NCBI GenBank assembly: GCA_965240325.2
Contig: OZ251244.1
Location: 1,178,001 to 1,242,000, forward strand
DNA from: Rebecca billardiae RCC1528
Lineage: Eukaryota > Haptophyta
Direction of reading: 5' to 3'
DNA: 64,000 bases
Each line of letters starts with the position of its first letter. The stretch's first letter is position 1. Of the stretch, positions 59,701 to 64,000 are shown one piece after another. Position numbers and translations under genes: made by a program. The notes below the pieces were generated by a model. That model saw only the letters and a list, made by a program, of their open reading frames with translations. It searched no databases and had not been told where the DNA came from.

Positions 59701-60099
59701 ATCGACACGGTCCACTCGCTTCTCGTTTCCATCGACGGTGCACTCGGCGCCGACTGGCCGACACTCACCAAGCTGCTGCACCACCTGAAGGGAGAGCTCC
59801 TCTCCATGCCGTCCGACGACGAGGGCTCGCGCTTCGACCGGCTCGTCGCGTCGATCGAGTCGGTCCGCAGGCTGGACGACAAGCCGTCCGACTTGGCGGC
59901 GGCGTGGGCGGCGCTGCGCGAGGCGGTGTGCGAGACGCTCTGCCGATGCGCTGACGAGCGCGACGGCGGCGCGCGGGCGAGCGGGGAGCGCACGCCGTCG
60001 GCCGCCGCCACCGAACTGCACGCCATGCCCACCATCCGCCGCTCGTTGGAGAAGGCGGGCATCACGGCGGTCACGCCGCTGTGGCGCGCGCTCGCCTAG
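56725..60099 (+). CDS. Histidine-kinase rhodopsin with complete phosphorelay (rhodopsin-PAS-HK-REC-HPt), 1,124 aa
   Basis: A single exon. Eight membrane segments lie within about 35-310. The last seven match microbial rhodopsin: helix C has RWVEF (R143, E146 at the bacteriorhodopsin Asp85 position), helix F has VLWTTLP (W252, P256), and helix G has INVILKLSY with the retinal Schiff-base Lys at K296; the Asp212 position is N292. The extra helix before helix A is seen in other enzyme rhodopsins. A PAS-like region (about 315-475) ends VIALRDLTTKVALTQARE. The kinase has H501 in TRHEVKNG and an ATPase N-box at N663 (LALANACRWGQ). A receiver (about 830-970) has the acidic pair IDDSR, D887 in IIADENLE, and KRGFSK. 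An HPt domain follows with H1019 in LLHHLKGELLS. Such proteins relay light through His-Asp-His phosphotransfer. The final partner is not encoded nearby. Confidence 0.88.
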   Translation: MAAPSRKSVSKAWASVLDGDGPEPAGTRNLLESPASAHITALACVVGFAVALAAEFAFTPREWRAPLLPVEASVAGFSVAVFAASISIQLINAFFDARESVRLQARVVIAVNGVALAADAIMLWLPTPIVLDPITGGRVHLTRWVEFGVLGVGQTWIVCALDSPSHALALRTALLTGLSTSCGFFFPLMPGPWSYAALMAFSFLTYFPIFARAAEKREAFDNLPADGLTAFAQRRVRATVALNMTRLCAVLWTTLPVAYFALWGVRHARQTARLEPDGLVAQLHFIVDTSINVILKLSYAHVLSGAHVTAASAAQGQSATALRDSMEVLWAQYGHVLLVSSRVSNTRAHTIASAGLAELIGEASAQPWIRGHAHGVQSTADDVDSISGPDCTGLGGAGASPSDALEAVVRRAWHAASTADGPCTVQCTLPGGPGGEGRPVEVHAGVAPNTALLVIALRDLTTKVALTQAREELEAERSASEQVIAQLAREKDADINRFTRHEVKNGMLAALGVCDALREMSERALAAGGARGAPAGGGGLSKGDGAGAGGAPGLTRQSSADETRQSSADERLASSMHRGLNEVTIGLQRTLNVVLAEAMAREVAHGAYTPQVEAVHLVELLRGALSSSSSAARFPILTQPEPLPQLELDPRLVFHIYRLALANACRWGQPGGLVFTELAHMHGRLTLRVINKPGPEHAQLVRLIDPTGMVFEDEQRLHSEAVALRTRPAGALRLERGSSGSSAESDDGGSSQASSPGSSPRIGSRSATGVSHGNAWSMRECARALSGSCSISFEPDQTVFELVCPAPVRLPPEAVAAFAVPPGTVGIGIDDSRVQRAILGRIFGLLGVEKENTFVLGGTDEEMLGFADLVLQLVRRYPSRHFLIIADENLELAHAGSEMVSGSEALARVQAELEPSLHARLLLVVRSANDSADDTAVYLQRAHAVMPKRGFSKSAILEDASTLWRERFGAPKADEPSDSEDQIAVRQLERDIIDTVHSLLVSIDGALGADWPTLTKLLHHLKGELLSMPSDDEGSRFDRLVASIESVRRLDDKPSDLAAAWAALREAVCETLCRCADERDGGARASGERTPSAAATELHAMPTIRRSLEKAGITAVTPLWRALA

Positions 60100-61059
60100 C
60101 CTGTCGCCCCCGGACCGAATGCAGGCGATGCGCTGCTCTGGCGTAAGTGACGACTGCTGGCTCATGCGGCGTGACCGCGGCGAACCCGGCAGCCGGCGCG
60201 GCGGTAGCAGTGTCAACGGCTGTCAACCTGATGTGTAAGGCCGACGGCTAGTCAGCATCCGTGGCGCGCCAGTCGTACATAGTAGTGCCGCCGCCATCAT
60301 CTTTTGCTGACGATAATATCGGCCGCGCCGCGCATTCGGATTCCGCGCCGCCGCCGGCCATCCCTATTAATATATTAATAATATATAAAATATTAATTCC
60401 CTTCGCGCCTTATTATTAATATATTATTCGGCCGGCCCGCCCGGCCGCTTCGGCGCGTCGACACGGGGACGACTGGCACGGTTCGTCGGTTCGGCACCGC
60501 CTGTCCGCGAGTCACTTGCCTCGCACGTGAGTGACGTGAGTCATGGGCCACGGACTCGGACTCGGAGTCGGAGACTCCTAGACAGTCTCGGACAGTCGGA
60601 CTACTCGGTGACCCCGCTCAGCCCGCACGCGCACGTGCACAATGGCGGGGCGTCAATGCACATCGTCACGCGCGGGACTCGTCGCACACCTCACTGAGTC
60701 AGGGAGTAGTCGCACATTGAAAATACGCCGCGCACTGTCGTCTTCGTTATTCGCTCAGCAGCATCACTTCCGCTTCAAGCATCACTCCGTACTGTATCGT
60801 ACTAATTCTATGACTGTAAGTGTAGTACGTACAGTTGACTAAGAATGAAAAGAGACGCACATGTACAGCTCCAGCAGGCGAGAGTGTAGTCGGAAAACAT
60901 GGCTGCCGCGAAAAAAACGGACGCGAAGCCGCTGAAAGTGCGGTCATCAGTCCCGGCAATCGCTTGCGACCAGTGGCAACACCGACGACCTGTCCAAGCG
61001 GAAGCGTCGACGCCGCGCGCACACCCCACCCGCCGCCGCCGTTCTTCGCACCCGCGCGC
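60100..61059. other. Intergenic with AT-rich island
   Basis: An island of TTATTAATATATTAATAATA-type sequence lies at 60363-60430 in otherwise GC-rich DNA. A tandem GACTCGGA/GAGTC-rich stretch lies at 60520-60610. Dispersed repeat B is present inverted at 60825-60895, 165 bp upstream of the Josephin gene. No gene is seen. Confidence 0.55.
60825..60895 (-). repeat. Dispersed repeat B, copy 4 (inverted)
   Basis: The reverse complement reads ACTCTCGCCTGCTGGAGCTG, then TACATGTGCGTCTCTTTTCA and TTCTTAGTCAACTGTACGTAC, matching both halves of copy 2 with small insertions. Confidence 0.75.
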
Positions 61060-62104
61060 ATGGTCGTCAAGTCGCTCAAGGACCTGCAGAGCGACGAGCC
61101 CGTGGGCTCGGCGGGGCCCTCGGGCGCGCCCATCGACGGCGAGAAGCTGCCCACGGACTACAAGGGCCTGTACCACGAGAAGCAGGTGCGCTCCGTTCTT
61201 CCCGCGCGGCGCCGTTCGCACGCGCGGGCCGCGCGCGCGGCGCGAGGGGCTGACCGACCTGGCGCCGCCGTCCGCGCGGGTGTGGCCGGCGCTGGGGCAG
61301 ATCGGCAGCCTCTGTGCTGTGCACGCGCTCAACAACCTGCTCCAGGGCCCCGAGGTAAACGAGGTGACGCTCGCCGAGCTCGCACACGGTCTGGACGTGC
61401 AAGAGCGCGCGGCGATGCAGGGCCTCGGGCTGGAGGCGGAGTCGGGCAACGTGCGCGCGGACGGGTTCTTCTCGGTGCAGGTCATCTCGAGCGCGCTGCA
61501 GCAGCTCGGGCTCAGCTGCACGCCCATCGGCGCCGAGTCGGCGCGCGCGGCCGCGAGCGCGCCACAGAAGGAGGCAGGCTTCATCTGCAATCGCTCGCAG
61601 CACTGGTTTTCTATTCGGCGGCTCGGGAGCTACTGGTTCGACCTGAATAGCATGCTCCCGACGCCGCGGCTGCTCACCGACGCGCAGCTCGGCTCGGCGC
61701 TGCAGCAGCTCGGCGCCAGCGGCTACTCCGTCTTTGTCGTGCGCGGCGCGTTCCCGCCGGCGCCGATTGAGCAGAGACCCGACCGGCTCCGCGCGGCGGC
61801 GGACGCGTGTCGGGATGGCGGCGGCGGCGGCGGCGGTGGCGCGGTCTCGCGCGGGGGCGGCGACGGCGGCGTCGACTTCAACGCGTTCAGCGGGCAGGGC
61901 TACTCGCTCTCCGCCACGCCCGCCCCCGCCGCCCCGACCGCCGCCGCACTGCCCGACAACATAGCGGAGATCCAGCAGTCGGACCCCGAGCTAGCGGCCG
62001 CGCTCGTGGCGTCGCTTGGCGACGCGGGCGCGGGCGCGCCGCCCAAGCCGGCCGAGGACTCGGCGGAGGAGATGCGCCGGAAGCGGCTCGCGCGCTTCGG
62101 CTGA
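61060..62104 (+). CDS. Ataxin-3-like Josephin deubiquitinase, 309 aa
   Basis: Exons are 61060-61185 and 61301-62104, joined across a 115-bp GT-AG intron at HEKQ|IGSLC. The ATG at 61060 is the first that gives a coherent N-terminus. The Josephin domain (about 38-205) has the catalytic triad C47 (GSLCAVH), H143 (SQHWFSIR) and N158 (DLNSML), with HALNNLLQGP, ADGFFSVQVISSAL, FICNRSQHWF and GYSVFVV in the same order as ataxin-3. A Gly-rich linker leads to a ubiquitin-interacting motif, DPELAAALVASLGD (about 268-281), and a basic C-terminal EEMRRKRLARFG. Family members trim or edit ubiquitin chains, often with the p97/VCP segregase. The protein has a 33-residue N-terminal extension relative to human ataxin-3 and no polyglutamine tract. 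Confidence 0.9.
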
Positions 62105-64000
62105 GGCGGCGCGGGCGCGGGCGCCGCCGCCGCCGGCTTCGCCGGCCCTGGTGCCGGAACGAGACAACCGACGAAGATTGGAAGCAGTCGATGAGCCGTC
62201 AGTGCACGGCGCACGCCGCCAGCGCGCCGCCAGCACCGGTGGCGGTGTCCGTCTGGGCCCTGGCTGGGAGCACTGGCGGGATGGATGATCAGCCGTCTGA
62301 GCCATCGGTCTCCGAGCCGCTGACGCGCTGCGGATCCGCGCGCCGCGCCGGGACGGCGCGACTCGGAGGCCCCGGACCCCTCGGTCTCGGCTCACCGGGC
62401 CGCGCCGGCCGGTCGCCTTCGCTGACGCCCGCTCCGGTACGAGCCCTGGTACGGCTACTACGCGTCGACGCGAGTAGCTTGAGTGTAATGATGTACACGT
62501 TGTCGATGATCTACTAGCCTGAGTGACGATGACAAGGCTGGAATCGGGTTTGAGCGTATGCCTGCAGATGATGATGCAGGAAAAAATCAAGTTGTCGAGC
62601 CCACCGCCAGAAAATCAAGACGTGGGCGCCACACCCGCCCTCTTATTATTGGTCAGCATGGCTGCCTGGCCGGCGGCGGCGTGGTCCACAGCGAGCGTAG
62701 GCCGGGAATTTACGCACTGGCGGTGCGGTTGTGGCGGCGCAGGTGGCCTCAAATGTCGTCTGCGGGTATGCTCAGAGCATTGGGACACCTTGGTGGCCCG
62801 CAACCCCGGCTACTTGCTTGCCGACTGCATGAGCGATCACGTGTCTGACCGTGTCGCAATCCCGCGTGCACGCGGCCCAACGTAGGGTGCTGCACATGTC
62901 AGCAGATGGTATGCGACCAGATGTGGTTACGGTCCTGAGCAATGCTCTTGGTGAGGAGTCGAGAGTGGCTCCACCGCTCGTCCGGTTGTCGAGTTCTCGG
63001 AGCAAGTCACTCTTTGCGTGCTCAAGCAGCAAAGCGTCGTCTTCGATGAGCCTTTCCGCTTGCTGGAACGCGAGCATTCGCAATGAGCGCGGGCGGCTTG
63101 ACCAGGTCAGAGCGCCTCCGCTGCGATGGCACTGTCTCGAGAGTCCAAGGGACTTCATGATCGCTATCGGATATTCGTGCGCGCATCGCCGCTGCTGTTG
63201 ATCACCACCGCCTGTGCAGCTCGTGCGCACTCTCACTAATACTACTCAGTAGCACGAGTCGGACACTGAGCGTGTGGGGCGCAATATGACGCCGACGAAG
63301 ACGATCCAGCGAGCATCGTTTGCCGACGAAACCTTGGCCATGCTCGTGTGGCTGTCCTTCAACCTCCCGCAGCGCTGCACCAACTTGACCTCTCGAGGTA
63401 CGTACGGCAGTGGTACGCTGGTGGACACCGCAGCATCAAGCAGATCCGAAGCCCAGTGCGCAGCTCGCGACAGCGGCGGTGCGTCCCAGCGGCAGCCGGT
63501 GCTGTCGCGGCTGAGGGAGGCTGCGCACATGGCGTCCTTTCTTGCTCGTCCTAACGACGACTGAGCCACCGTGACGTCTGACGATGACTAGTCGTCGAGC
63601 GGCGCAGCGCCGCCCGTCAGGGCCGCGCCGGCCGCGGCGCGCGGCGCGGGCGGTGCGGCGCCTGCGGCCGGCCCCGCGGCGCCGCTGCGCCGCGCACCGC
63701 GCGCCACGGCCCGCGGCGCTGCGCGCCGCGCTTGATTTATATATATTATTCAAGTCGTCATCTTGCTGATTCCGCTTCGATGTCAGGTCCCGGTATTCCA
63801 TCAGCCGCATCAGCAGGCATAGTATACAGAGCTATCCCGCTCCACCCTTGCGTGGCGGGGCGCACCCGCTCAGCCCCAGCGCCTCACTCACCTCGCAGGA
63901 GTCAGCCCGAGTCAAGGCTTGAGTCAATAAGGGCAGTCAGCCGTCACTCGTCAGGCCGCTCACACTCGCGGCTTACACTTGCTTGCTCGGTCGTGAATTA
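62105..64000. other. Intergenic to window end, no confident gene
   Basis: Open frames at 62772-63236 (minus, with LAFQQAERLIEDDALLLEHA) and 63274-63564 (plus) could be fragments of genes, but no family is recognised. A very GC-rich, partly palindromic block of GCGCCGCGGCGC words lies at 63590-63735. Confidence 0.45.

Noticed and set aside
1-64000. CRISPR arrays, bacterial operons, Shine-Dalgarno sites and tRNA genes
   Set aside because: I looked for regularly spaced identical repeats and for tRNA B-box words in a cloverleaf context and found none. The genes are eukaryotic, with introns.

Overview
The window reads as nuclear DNA of a flagellated, photosynthetic protist with a red-type secondary plastid. 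A haptophyte or a similar GC-rich alga fits best; this is inferred and not shown by a marker gene. The grounds are: very GC-rich coding sequence with strong G/C at third codon positions; short GC-rich spliceosomal introns, most starting GTGCGC and ending CGCAG, one apparently GC-AG; three proteins whose N-termini look like signal-plus-transit peptides (GAPDH, SmpB, a carotenoid-isomerase-like oxidoreductase); and several flagellar or tubulin-related genes (sperm-tail PG-repeat protein, ZMYND12/TPR protein, cytosolic carboxypeptidase).

Layout. 1-2.5 kb is a foldback-type mobile element with about 350-bp inverted arms. 2.5-5.6 kb is intergenic with CRE-like palindromes, a 9-bp tandem repeat and a possible broken coding stretch. 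5.6-7.3 kb is a secreted protein of unknown function. 7.8-8.3 kb is a dispersed repeat whose second copy lies at 44.3 kb. 8.5-9.4 kb is a polytopic membrane protein. 9.8-13.2 kb is a four-exon NDR/LATS-type kinase. 13.2-16.9 kb has no recognisable gene. 16.9-19.8 kb is a head-to-head pair of flagellar genes. 20.26-23.63 kb is a complete young LTR element that encodes only Gag. 23.8-24.5 kb is an atypical ARF-like GTPase. 24.5-27.7 kb has no recognisable gene and contains a 100-N gap. 27.7-31.3 kb is an ankyrin protein with a likely acylated N-terminus. 32.6-35.0 kb is the carotenoid-isomerase-like gene, 35.2-37.4 kb the M14 carboxypeptidase, 37.5-38.1 kb plastid SmpB. 38.4-40.9 kb is a large low-complexity open frame of unknown function. 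41.3-42.8 kb is plastid GAPDH. 42.8-48.9 kb is mostly repeats plus a degenerate coiled-coil coding region. 49.0-52.6 kb is a leishmanolysin-type protease joined in one frame to a tetraspanin-like membrane module. 53.6-56.6 kb is a second foldback element with nearly identical 870-bp arms. 56.7-60.1 kb is an enzyme-rhodopsin: eight membrane segments with the retinal lysine, then PAS-like, histidine kinase, receiver and HPt domains. 61.1-62.1 kb is an ataxin-3-like Josephin deubiquitinase. The rest has no recognisable gene.

The genes fall into plausible functional groups: flagellum and tubulin (STPGR, ZMYND12, carboxypeptidase), plastid (SmpB, GAPDH, CRTISO-like) and signalling (rhodopsin kinase, NDR kinase, ARL, ankyrin). 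Several are arranged head to head over 90-320 bp. The most unusual items are the complete rhodopsin phosphorelay, the protease-tetraspanin fusion, the GTPase that has lost the switch-2 GGQ motif, and the Gag-only LTR element. All domain calls come from reading motifs by eye; no search was run.
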